This document shows, piece after piece, positions 1 through 7,199 of a DNA stretch of 42,578 bases; positions within the stretch are counted from its first letter, which is position 1, and each line of letters starts with the position of its first letter. The notes beneath the pieces are model-generated. The model worked only from the letters and a program-made list of their open reading frames with translations, searched no databases and was not told where the DNA came from. Source of the stretch: a virus; the IMG/VR virus record IMGVR_UViG_3300025647_000075, positions 1-42,578 of that record. One strand, given 5' to 3'. Position numbers and translations under genes: made by a program.

Positions 1-2064
1 ACTAGCACCACTTGCAGCATTACCAGCACCACTTGCAGCATTACCAGCACCACTTGCAGCATTACCAGCACCACTTGCAGCATTACTAGCACCACTTGCA
101 GCATTACCAGCACCACTTGCAGCATTACCAGCACCACTTGCAGCATTACCAGCACCACTTGCAGCATTACCTGCACTACTACCTGTAGTATTTGAACTTT
201 GATTTGGAATAGTTGCAGTAGCTAAATCAATTGAAAGACTATTAGCAATATCGTCGATACTAGTATCAGTTAGTCCTGCTTGTTTTAGAATATTTGCTAT
301 GCTACTACTATCAGTCGGCTCACCTGCGTTCTTCCATAAAGAATTTAGCATGTCAGCAGTAACTTTGCGAGATGCTTTTTTAGCAACTTTTTGTGCCGAT
401 TTTTGTGCCGATTTTACCAAATCACCGAATGTACTTTCAGAAATAACATATGTAGATGATGCAAGTAATGATGCTTCTAAATTGTTTAATAACGTATTTG
501 ATTCTGATAGCAAGTTTGAAGATGATTTTAACATAGATTCTTTGTTAGCCTTATGTTTAGCATCCCATTTAGCAATTTGTTCGTCTGCTGGCGTAGGTAA
601 ATCCCCAAGCTCGTCTTCAGTATTATTATACGTTTGTTTCTCTTCATCAGTCATGTTTCTCAGTTGATCTATTCTAGAAGCTTCTTTAGCTTCAAAATTA
701 GCCTCAACATCAGCAGCAAATCCTGGATTTTTATCTTTTAAGAACTGCTCGACAGGTTCCGGTAAGTTAAATGATCCTTTACCACCGTGTTGAGTTAAAA
801 GGCGTTTATATTCTTGTGCTTCGTCAGGAGAAAGATAATATCCTCTTACAACTGTTCCTTTGAACTTAAAATTCCCATCCTCACCTTGGATATTAGCTGC
901 AATCTTATCTAACAATTCTTGATTAGCAGGCAGACCTTTGTGATATTTTCCTATATATTTGTCATAAACTTCTTGAGCATACTCTGCTTTAGTAGTAGGA
1001 ACAAAATCTGCGGCATTGGAAAAATTGTGCCGATTAACTATTTCTTCGAGTCTATCCCAATCACTGCCTACTACAGTATTACCTAAATCTAAGTTATTTA
1101 AAGCACTTCTAATTGCAGCATCATCGCTAGCATCAATAGATCCAGAATTAATTTGTTGTTGTATTTGGTTTATTGCATAATCATCAGGAGTGATATATCC
1201 TTTTTTTAAGTTATCAAGAGTCATTGGCGGTTTTTTCATACTACTAGTATCGTTGCTACTTGCACTGCTGTGTGAAGTTGCAGCATTTTTATCAAATGAT
1301 GAATCATTTCCTGCAGAACCGCTACTGTAATTAGAACTACTATTACTATTACTTGTAGCGTTATCTTCGTCATCGTATACATTAGACCATTCATCAGGAG
1401 AATCATTCATCATGTCACTAACGCCGCCTACTGCAGCACCTGCAGCAGCACCCATAGCACCCTTTCCAAGAGCAGTAGATAGTTTATCACCTTTGATAGC
1501 ATTATTAGTTAATCTAATAAAAAAGCCAATAGCAGATCCACTAACCACACCACCGCTTGCAAATGATAGTATAGCAACCATAGCACCGACAATAAATGCA
1601 CTTTTTACAGGTGAATCTTTTGAAAATTTTTGCCATTGTTTAACTGCGGCTAATACTTTTTTACCATACGGCTTGCCTTTTAATGCAGTTGTTAACTGTC
1701 TTTGTAATTTTATAAATTGTGCATCTATATTTCTAACAGGTTTAGTATTTTGTGCAGATTTTAATAGCTTATCAATTTCAACTTTCAGTTCATTTGCAAG
1801 TTTTGAAGATACTGAACTTACTTTACCAAAAGTATTTAAATTATCGCCGGAGGCTTCGGCATTAGTTTCAGCAGTTTGAAAAATTTTTTGAATATCGTCT
1901 GGAGATAATTCTGCTTCCATTAATCTACTATAATGCTCAACTAACGGCCATACTTTATTTTCCCAGCGGTATAAATAAACTTGCTGTGTTTCTGTTAACT
2001 GCCCCCAACTTTCTGTTAAGAGTCTTGATGATTTATTTCTTTGTCCTAGTAATCTACGATTCAT
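1..2064 (-). CDS. Putative virion-associated protein with low-complexity repeats, 3' end outside window
   Basis: An uninterrupted frame of 688 codons reads leftward and leaves the window without a stop, so the C-terminus is missing. The ATG shares one base with the upstream gene's TAA (TAATG), suggesting translational coupling. Residues 1-150 are mostly helical and charged. Residues about 154-215 form a Gly/Ala/Ser-rich hydrophobic stretch (SAFIVGAMVAILSFAS, then AMGAAAGAAVGG) that could be a membrane or glycine-zipper segment. Residues 235-275 are Ser/Asn-rich, the middle is acidic and helical, and the visible end is a GNAASGA heptad repeat. LTE (residues 16-18) and LME (48-50) fit the (L/I)-x-E consensus of T4-type prohead protease sites. 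I do not recognise the family. Location behind a late-type promoter and the composition suggest a virion or internal head protein, but this is inference. Confidence 0.85.
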   Translation of the reverse strand, partial: MNRRLLGQRNKSSRLLTESWGQLTETQQVYLYRWENKVWPLVEHYSRLMEAELSPDDIQKIFQTAETNAEASGDNLNTFGKVSSVSSKLANELKVEIDKLLKSAQNTKPVRNIDAQFIKLQRQLTTALKGKPYGKKVLAAVKQWQKFSKDSPVKSAFIVGAMVAILSFASGGVVSGSAIGFFIRLTNNAIKGDKLSTALGKGAMGAAAGAAVGGVSDMMNDSPDEWSNVYDDEDNATSNSNSSSNYSSGSAGNDSSFDKNAATSHSSASSNDTSSMKKPPMTLDNLKKGYITPDDYAINQIQQQINSGSIDASDDAAIRSALNNLDLGNTVVGSDWDRLEEIVNRHNFSNAADFVPTTKAEYAQEVYDKYIGKYHKGLPANQELLDKIAANIQGEDGNFKFKGTVVRGYYLSPDEAQEYKRLLTQHGGKGSFNLPEPVEQFLKDKNPGFAADVEANFEAKEASRIDQLRNMTDEEKQTYNNTEDELGDLPTPADEQIAKWDAKHKANKESMLKSSSNLLSESNTLLNNLEASLLASSTYVISESTFGDLVKSAQKSAQKVAKKASRKVTADMLNSLWKNAGEPTDSSSIANILKQAGLTDTSIDDIANSLSIDLATATIPNQSSNTTGSSAGNAASGAGNAASGAGNAASGAGNAASGASNAASGAGNAASGAGNAASGAGNAASGAS
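4..171. repeat. 21-bp tandem repeat, at least 8 copies
   Basis: Eight consecutive 21-bp units run from 4 to 171 and continue past the left edge, since bases 1-3 match the end of another unit. Copies are identical except for one base in the 67-87 unit (C to T at its last position). The period is a multiple of three, and on the minus strand each unit encodes Gly-Asn-Ala-Ala-Ser-Gly-Ala (SNAASGA in the variant context) within the partial gene at 1-2064. Near-identity at DNA level indicates recent expansion by slippage or recombination. There are no spacers, so it is not CRISPR. Confidence 0.97.
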
Positions 2065-2645
2065 TACAATAATCCTAATAATTGTGTACGTTCAGCACTT
2101 GATAACTGTCTAATTTGATCTTTTATTTGTTTAGGGATCTTACTTTGCATAGTAGACGATCCTGAAGAAGATCGAGTACTTGCACTCGATCTATTAGTTT
2201 TCGATGACCCGCTTACTGATGATGAGCCCGATGTAGTACTAGCCCCTGCAGCAGCAGGTTGACTACCTGCTGCAGTCTCAGGTTCTGGCATATCTTTAGC
2301 AGCTTGAATCATAGCAGTGTTTAATTGTTGTTTATTCAAAACGCCTGCAGGTATTCCTTTAGGTGGAATATTTTTTGATTTTAAAAAAGTAACTAAGTCG
2401 TCACCTGTTCCTTGTGCAATACGTTTTCCCAGTGTACCTAAGTATTGACTAAATTCTGTATGTAAGCCATTAGCTAGTTTTGCAAATTGATGTTGACCTT
2501 GCCAGTTTGCTCCAATTGATTTAGCTGTTGAACTGGGAAGCCATTTCATAGCTTTTCCAGCTATATTTTTTGCACCTGAAGTAAATGCGTTAAAAGGTCC
2601 TTCATTAAGTTGTTCTTCAACGTCTTTAAATTCGTTATATCTCAT
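2064..2645 (-). CDS. Small late protein with prohead-protease-like site and Ser-rich linker
   Basis: A 193-residue protein of unknown family. It opens with a short amphipathic segment (MRYNEFKDVEEQLNE) followed by Gly-Pro. LNE (residues 13-15) fits the (L/I)-x-E cleavage consensus of T4-type prohead proteases, and T4 internal proteins carry a similar short N-terminal capsid-targeting peptide. Residues 16-115 look globular. Residues about 118-165 are a Ser/Ala/Thr/Gly linker, and the last 25 residues form a charged helix ending LLGLL. Its stop overlaps the start of the next gene by one base. It sits just behind a late-type promoter and stem-loop (2649-2709) whose 3' arm holds its only Shine-Dalgarno-like bases. 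Likely an internal virion or head-associated protein; function is inferred only from context and the N-terminal motif. Confidence 0.85.
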   Translation of the reverse strand: MRYNEFKDVEEQLNEGPFNAFTSGAKNIAGKAMKWLPSSTAKSIGANWQGQHQFAKLANGLHTEFSQYLGTLGKRIAQGTGDDLVTFLKSKNIPPKGIPAGVLNKQQLNTAMIQAAKDMPEPETAAGSQPAAAGASTTSGSSSVSGSSKTNRSSASTRSSSGSSTMQSKIPKQIKDQIRQLSSAERTQLLGLL

Positions 2646-2648
2646 AAG

Positions 2649-2709
2649 TAGTATCCATTAAGTTAGGTATATATTTTAGTATTTACCTAAGAATTAATAA
2701 TGGATACTA
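2649..2709 (-). promoter_or_regulatory. Stem-loop enclosing a late promoter and occluding a ribosome-binding site
   Basis: On the minus strand, a perfect 12-base outer stem pairs TAGTATCCATTA (2709-2698) with TAATGGATACTA (2660-2649). Inside it a 7-base inner stem pairs TTAGGTA (2690-2684) with TACCTAA (2669-2663), leaving a 14-base loop (2683-2670). The GGA at 2656-2654, eight bases before the ATG at 2645, lies in the outer 3' arm and is the only Shine-Dalgarno-like sequence for the 193-residue gene. The late promoter core (2687-2679) lies in the inner 5' arm and loop. A transcript reading through from gp46 would contain both arms; one started at the late promoter would contain only the 3' arms. 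There is no U-tract, so a simple terminator is less likely. Confidence 0.7.
2679..2687 (-). promoter_or_regulatory. Late-type (gp55-dependent) promoter core
   Basis: GGTAAATAC on the minus strand, 34 bases before the start of the 193-residue gene. The same core, GGTAAATAC, AATAAATAC or GATAAATAA, occurs in the gaps at 8280, 35911 and 40511. It resembles the T4 late -10 element TATAAATA recognised by gp55, which is encoded in this window. No -35 element is visible, as expected for a gp55 promoter. Confidence 0.6.
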
Positions 2710-2717
2710 ATACGTTA

Positions 2718-4493
2718 TTAAATAACAATATCTACATCTGTTGAAAATGAAGTAAACCCTGAATCTTTTATTACTTTGAGGATTGTATTTACTCTATTAA
2801 CAAGTTCGTCTTTATGAGAAATTAAAAATACATTTTTATTACGATCTCTTCCAAATTTTTTTAAAACACTTAATGCGTTATCTACACCGGAAGCATCCAT
2901 ACCAGAATCGATTAATTCATCTATAAATAACAAATTAATATTTTGGTATAATCCTTCCCATACATCACGAAATGCAAAACTTAATCCTAAAATTAATCTA
3001 TTACGCTCACCTCGTGATAAGTTATCAAAATCTAAATCTTGCCCTAGTTGTGAAATCTCTACTGATAAATCATTTAAAAAGATAACTTGATGAGGCAAGC
3101 CTAACTTATCTAAGTAATATGTTAATCTATTGTTAAGGTAAGACAGATTTTGATCAATAATTTTTTTACGAATAAAACTATCTTTATTTGTTAATAGTTT
3201 TAATAAAAAATCTTGATGTTCCTTTAGAGAAGTTAACTGATTAACAGTGTCCCATACAATAGGTTGTAGTGCAGTTTCTTTTAATTCAACAATCTGAGCA
3301 TTATATGGATTTTCATCTTGTTGTTTTAACGATAATTCTTTTTGGAGAGACTCGATTGTGGAACGATGATTGTATGCTTCATCGATTGTTTGATAAAATG
3401 TAGTCGGAAGAGACTCAATTTCTCCAAGTTCTTCAATAGAAGCAGTGTAGCTACGATGTTGTCCTGTTATTACTAATAAATGATGAGTTAAATCAGTTAA
3501 AGCATCTTCTTTAATAGACTTAATTTCTTCTTGTTTAGTGTCGTGTAGCTTATTTCCACACGCATAACACTTGTGATCATTTAACATAATAAGTTCAGAT
3601 CTAAGTTTTTCAATAGTAGCATTACTTGAAGCAATATCAGATTCAAGGGATTTAACCCATTTTGATGCTTCTGCTACTTTTGATTGTTTAGCAATGATAG
3701 AATCTTTAATTTTATGTGCTTCAATTTCTTTTTCTACATCTAATTTTTCAAATTCTTGAATAGCTGCTTGTAATTGTAAGATATCTTCGTTGTGTTTAAG
3801 TTTCCAAGCATTTTGTTTAGTAGTTAAACTGTTTATAGTTTGTTGAATATTATTATTAGCAGTTTGAATAGCTTCGATTTTTAGAGTTTCTTCAGTAATT
3901 GAATCTTTAATTGAACGAATTTCTTCTTTTAACTGAGTTGCTTTTTCAGAAAGAACAGTAATGCCTAACAATTGTTCAATAATTGCACGTTGATCGTTGG
4001 CTCGCATAGATAAAAATGGTTCTGAATACGTATTTAATGCAACAATGTTCTTAAACATATCGTGCGACATTTCTAATAAACTGTTAATAGTTTCTTGTGT
4101 CTTTCTCGAATCGCCTTGAGATTCATCAACATCTTCCTCTTGTTCTTGATCGTTGATATAAAATTTTAATATATTAGGTAATCTACCTCTTTCAATTCTA
4201 TAATCGACACCGTTTTTTTCAAAATGTAAAGTAACTAACATTCCTTTGTTATTAGTTTTATTAATTAAGTTGTTTTTCTTAATATTTGTAAGTGCTTGAC
4301 CATAAAGTGCATAAGATAATGCGTTAACAATAGAAGTTTTGCCAACGCCATTCCTCGACCCAGAATCGTCCCCACCTTGATCGATATTTTCCCCTAATAC
4401 AAGGGTTAAACTATCAGTATTAAATGAAACAGATTGAGTTATATTCCCAATACTCATAAAATTTTTTACAGTTAAATCTTTAATACAGATCAT
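2718..4493 (-). CDS. 46: Recombination endonuclease subunit gp46 (Rad50/SbcC-like ATPase)
   Basis: 591 residues, close to T4 gp46. It is the ATPase of the gp46-gp47 complex, which resects DNA ends for recombination and recombination-dependent replication in the cytoplasm. A Walker A region spans residues 34-54, ending NGVGKTS, but with a long Asp/Gly-rich insert between GEN and GKT. Long coiled-coil arms flank a zinc hook (CYAC, near residue 310). The ABC signature LSRGERNRL is near residue 490, and Walker B LLFIDE near residue 520 is followed by a D-loop region. Start: ATG overlaps the gp47 stop (TTATGA) and has GAGG upstream inside the end of gp47, so the two subunits are translationally coupled. 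It is the last gene of the early unit; a late promoter follows. Confidence 0.96.
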   Translation of the reverse strand: MICIKDLTVKNFMSIGNITQSVSFNTDSLTLVLGENIDQGGDDSGSRNGVGKTSIVNALSYALYGQALTNIKKNNLINKTNNKGMLVTLHFEKNGVDYRIERGRLPNILKFYINDQEQEEDVDESQGDSRKTQETINSLLEMSHDMFKNIVALNTYSEPFLSMRANDQRAIIEQLLGITVLSEKATQLKEEIRSIKDSITEETLKIEAIQTANNNIQQTINSLTTKQNAWKLKHNEDILQLQAAIQEFEKLDVEKEIEAHKIKDSIIAKQSKVAEASKWVKSLESDIASSNATIEKLRSELIMLNDHKCYACGNKLHDTKQEEIKSIKEDALTDLTHHLLVITGQHRSYTASIEELGEIESLPTTFYQTIDEAYNHRSTIESLQKELSLKQQDENPYNAQIVELKETALQPIVWDTVNQLTSLKEHQDFLLKLLTNKDSFIRKKIIDQNLSYLNNRLTYYLDKLGLPHQVIFLNDLSVEISQLGQDLDFDNLSRGERNRLILGLSFAFRDVWEGLYQNINLLFIDELIDSGMDASGVDNALSVLKKFGRDRNKNVFLISHKDELVNRVNTILKVIKDSGFTSFSTDVDIVI

Positions 4494-5500
4494 AAATCCT
4501 CGTAAATAGATAACAACAGGTTTTTGTCAAAATTATCAGAGTCTATTGCGGCAATTTCACTTGATACAATGGTATCGATTGATTTAAATTGCTCAATATT
4601 AAGTTCAGTGTTTATTTCTTCTAATTGTTTTTGTGGAATTAATGTAAGTTCTCTACATTTATGTTGATTTACAAATGTTTCTTTAATAAAAGAAGCTTCT
4701 TCGTAAGAAATAGGAATATCAATTGCTACTCGCAAGTGCATTTTTTCTTTAATTATACTAGTATCCGGTTCGAGTAATTCGGAAAGTTTAACAGTTCTAT
4801 ATCGTGGGCAGTTATCCCAGTTTAAATATACAGGTTCTAATCCGTTTTCTTTATCAATAATCATCATTCCACGGTCATCGTCCCATGCATCTGCATAGTT
4901 GTGAGGGAATGCGTTTCCTATGTAATGAATATTTCCACGAACTTGACGTTTATGAAAATGCCCAGAAAACACATATTTTTGATTTACAAAGTGTTCAGCA
5001 CGTAAATCACCGTGATCTGGCATACGAACTAATGAGTTCATGTAAAATGTAGGTAATTCAAAGTGACCAAACATATATTCTGCGTTAATCTTAGAAATTT
5101 TCTTCCATTCATCACCTATAAGCCAAGGAACTAATGCAACATTATCATCAACGGTTATAGAATTAATTACAGTTATACCTGAAATATGCCGTCCAAACTC
5201 AACAGAATGTAAATCACGTTTATCTTTGTAATATAAGTCATGATTACCTGGAAAATAAAAAAAATGTTTAAATGATTTTCCTAATTTTTCTAAAATTTTA
5301 ATCGAAGTAGATAATGTAGTGATACTTAATGCACTTCGACTATGGTGATAATCCCCACAGCAGATTCCAGTATCACAATTATGTAATTGTGCTTGATTAA
5401 TAAACCAATCAATAAATTCCTCACAATCCTGGTTATGTGTTTTTGAATTTCCTTTTAATCCCAAATGTAAATCTGTGAAAACTGCAGCTTTTTTAAACAT
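4490..5500 (-). CDS. 47: Recombination endonuclease subunit gp47 (Mre11/SbcD-like nuclease)
   Basis: 336 residues, matching T4 gp47 in size. It is a metallophosphoesterase-fold nuclease that partners gp46 in DNA end processing. Visible metal or catalytic motifs in order are D10/H12 (FTDLHLG), D50 (CCGDYHH), N86/H87 (FPGNHD), H146 (FGHFELP), and H181/H183 (SGHFHKR). The C-terminal part would contact the gp46 arms. The start has a strong Shine-Dalgarno, AAGGAG, four bases before the ATG. Those bases are also the last sense codons of the endonuclease gene upstream. The stop overlaps the gp46 start. All expected active-site residues are present, so the enzyme should be functional. Confidence 0.96.
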   Translation of the reverse strand: MFKKAAVFTDLHLGLKGNSKTHNQDCEEFIDWFINQAQLHNCDTGICCGDYHHSRSALSITTLSTSIKILEKLGKSFKHFFYFPGNHDLYYKDKRDLHSVEFGRHISGITVINSITVDDNVALVPWLIGDEWKKISKINAEYMFGHFELPTFYMNSLVRMPDHGDLRAEHFVNQKYVFSGHFHKRQVRGNIHYIGNAFPHNYADAWDDDRGMMIIDKENGLEPVYLNWDNCPRYRTVKLSELLEPDTSIIKEKMHLRVAIDIPISYEEASFIKETFVNQHKCRELTLIPQKQLEEINTELNIEQFKSIDTIVSSEIAAIDSDNFDKNLLLSIYEDL

Positions 5501-5501
5501 T

Positions 5502-7199
5502 TTACTCCTTTATGAAAGTTAATTGCCCAGCATCCCAATATCGATCATAATTATTCAATCTCATATTGGCTACTTCTGACAAGTTAGGGTTGAAAAATGG
5601 TAATAGTTTGTTTAATTTGTGTTTTTGAAACTTATTTCTTGACTCTAGTACATTATTTTTAACATAATAATAATTAAATGACACGGTATTTAATTTTTTA
5701 AATCCAAGGGTAGCATATACATTACCATTTGAGTAGCTATTATCAGCATATGAAATAATTGATCCCTTAATTGATGCTAATAACTTGCTTGCTCCCCCTA
5801 TGATATTTGTATTTAATTTACTAGCTAATCTAATTAGTTCGTTATCGTACTTTTTATTAAATCTAGGAATACCTACAACTACTGCTTGTACTAGTTCGTT
5901 GTTGTAAAACAAGCCTAATTTAGTATGCCCACCTACATAACCGTTTAAATGATTACTAGTAAAAAACTCTCGAGCAGTTTTAGTATCTAGTTCTTTTACG
6001 ATACATTTTCTTGCATATATTCTAGAGTTTAATCTTAATTTTGATTTTAAAATACTTTTCCAAATTTGTTGTTTAATAGGATCATTCCAATCAATATCTA
6101 AAATATGCAATAATTGGTAATCATTTTCATTACAAAGTTTAGTTTTATTATAATGGTAGTGTTTATCTTTCCCTTTGCTCTCACAATGCCAGTAAACACC
6201 ATTATATTCTATTGCTAAGTTATAATCAGGTAATACAATATCTAATTCTTTTCCATTCAATATAGATCGATCATTAGTGATAATAGTATTAACACCTAAT
6301 GATTTTAAAAATTGCACTACTTCGTATTCACCTTGTGACGTATTTCTTCCTATATTAACATTAATATTATATTGATTAAAGTATTTTCCTAAATTTGAAG
6401 AACTTACATTTAATTGTTCTGCAATTTGATAAACCGTAAGACCAGAATCAAACTGAGATTGCAACCACATAGGATTATTTAACTTGTTTAGTACAGTTGC
6501 AGGGTAGTAATTCTTTTTTCGAGTATTAACTGCTTTATTTTTTATAACATTAGACTTTAATGGATGATCGACTCCATATTTTGCTAATAATGTTTGCTTC
6601 CGTTTATTAATATTAACAAAGTTCTTATTATTATATTTTTTTAATCTAGTTGTTTGTCCGGTTAATCGAATAGAAGCCATATAAGTGAGGTAATCTACAC
6701 CGTATTTTTCTTCTATAGTTTTCTTAACTTTTTCTTTTATAGAATCACACTGCATTGCATGTGAAGTATTGTACTTTTTTAATGAAGTATTAACAACTGC
6801 TTCTTTAAATTCCTGAGTTTGTGAGTAATGTTCAACCCCATATTTTTTTAATGAAGTATTAACAACTGCTTCTTTAAACTTTTGAGTTTGTGAGTAATGT
6901 TCTACGCCGTATTTTTTTAACGAAGTAGCTTTTGCAAGATCTACTGATCCTATTGCAGTGCATTTATTACTACAATAGGATCGATATTTTCTTAGATCAG
7001 AATGCCATTTTAATTGTTTTTGACATACCGGGCAAGTTGGTTTTGTGTTAGTATTGTTAGTATAATGCCAGAGCAATTGTCTGGCATTATTTGTATTAAG
7101 ATCTATAGCTAATTGCGTAAATGACTCATCAAATTTACATAAATCATTTAAGTTTAATCTAGATTTATTAATAAGATCATCTATAGTTAGATTATTCAT
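5502..7199 (-). CDS. Homing-endonuclease-like protein (zinc finger, CapR-type repeats, HTH, Vsr/PD-(D/E)XK-like nuclease)
   Basis: 565 residues from the chosen ATG; residue numbers below use this start. A Cys cluster (CPVC near 56-59, CSNKC near 76-80) looks zinc-binding. Residues about 92-225 hold five or six repeats of the LKKYGVEHY..T type, as seen in phage-encoded DUF7487/CapR-repeat endonucleases. An HTH-like segment (LTVYQIAEQLNVSSSNLGKY) sits near 254-273. A nuclease core ELDIVLPD...AIEYNGVYWH near 319-338, with acidic residues D320 and E331, resembles Vsr/PD-(D/E)XK homing enzymes. A further domain of unknown role covers about 390-560. The chosen start overlaps the gp55 stop by 8 bases; an in-frame ATG at 7226 would add 9 residues and overlap gp55 more. 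Neither has a clear Shine-Dalgarno. Likely a selfish insertion between gp55 and gp47. Confidence 0.85.
   Translation of the reverse strand: MNNLTIDDLINKSRLNLNDLCKFDESFTQLAIDLNTNNARQLLWHYTNNTNTKPTCPVCQKQLKWHSDLRKYRSYCSNKCTAIGSVDLAKATSLKKYGVEHYSQTQKFKEAVVNTSLKKYGVEHYSQTQEFKEAVVNTSLKKYNTSHAMQCDSIKEKVKKTIEEKYGVDYLTYMASIRLTGQTTRLKKYNNKNFVNINKRKQTLLAKYGVDHPLKSNVIKNKAVNTRKKNYYPATVLNKLNNPMWLQSQFDSGLTVYQIAEQLNVSSSNLGKYFNQYNINVNIGRNTSQGEYEVVQFLKSLGVNTIITNDRSILNGKELDIVLPDYNLAIEYNGVYWHCESKGKDKHYHYNKTKLCNENDYQLLHILDIDWNDPIKQQIWKSILKSKLRLNSRIYARKCIVKELDTKTAREFFTSNHLNGYVGGHTKLGLFYNNELVQAVVVGIPRFNKKYDNELIRLASKLNTNIIGGASKLLASIKGSIISYADNSYSNGNVYATLGFKKLNTVSFNYYYVKNNVLESRNKFQKHKLNKLLPFFNPNLSEVANMRLNNYDRYWDAGQLTFIKE
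6781..6918. repeat. 69-bp tandem duplication inside the homing-endonuclease gene
   Basis: Two adjacent 69-bp units (6781-6849 and 6850-6918) differ at only a handful of bases. They encode two nearly identical 23-residue LKKYGVEHYSQTQ(K/E)FKEAVVNT units, and a third diverged copy begins at 6919. High DNA identity compared with the other, diverged protein repeats points to a recent in-frame duplication. Confidence 0.92.

Noticed and set aside
4-171. CRISPR-like array
   Set aside because: The repeat units are directly adjacent with no spacers, the period is a multiple of three, and the whole tract is in frame in a gene.
299-1879. Plus-strand open frames (299-667, 1412-1879) opposite the left-edge gene
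   Set aside because: They are shadows of the uninterrupted 688-codon minus-strand frame, which has TAATG coupling to its neighbour. The plus frames have no ribosome site and implausible composition.
2649-2709. Rho-independent terminator after gp46
   Set aside because: The stem is AT-rich and not followed by a U-tract; the promoter and ribosome-site layout fits translational control better. Partial termination cannot be excluded.
1970-2929. Exact T4 late core TATAAATA on the plus strand at 1970-1977 and 2922-2929
   Set aside because: Both lie inside minus-strand genes, reading antisense with no gene behind them. In DNA this AT-rich several such 8-mers are expected by chance.
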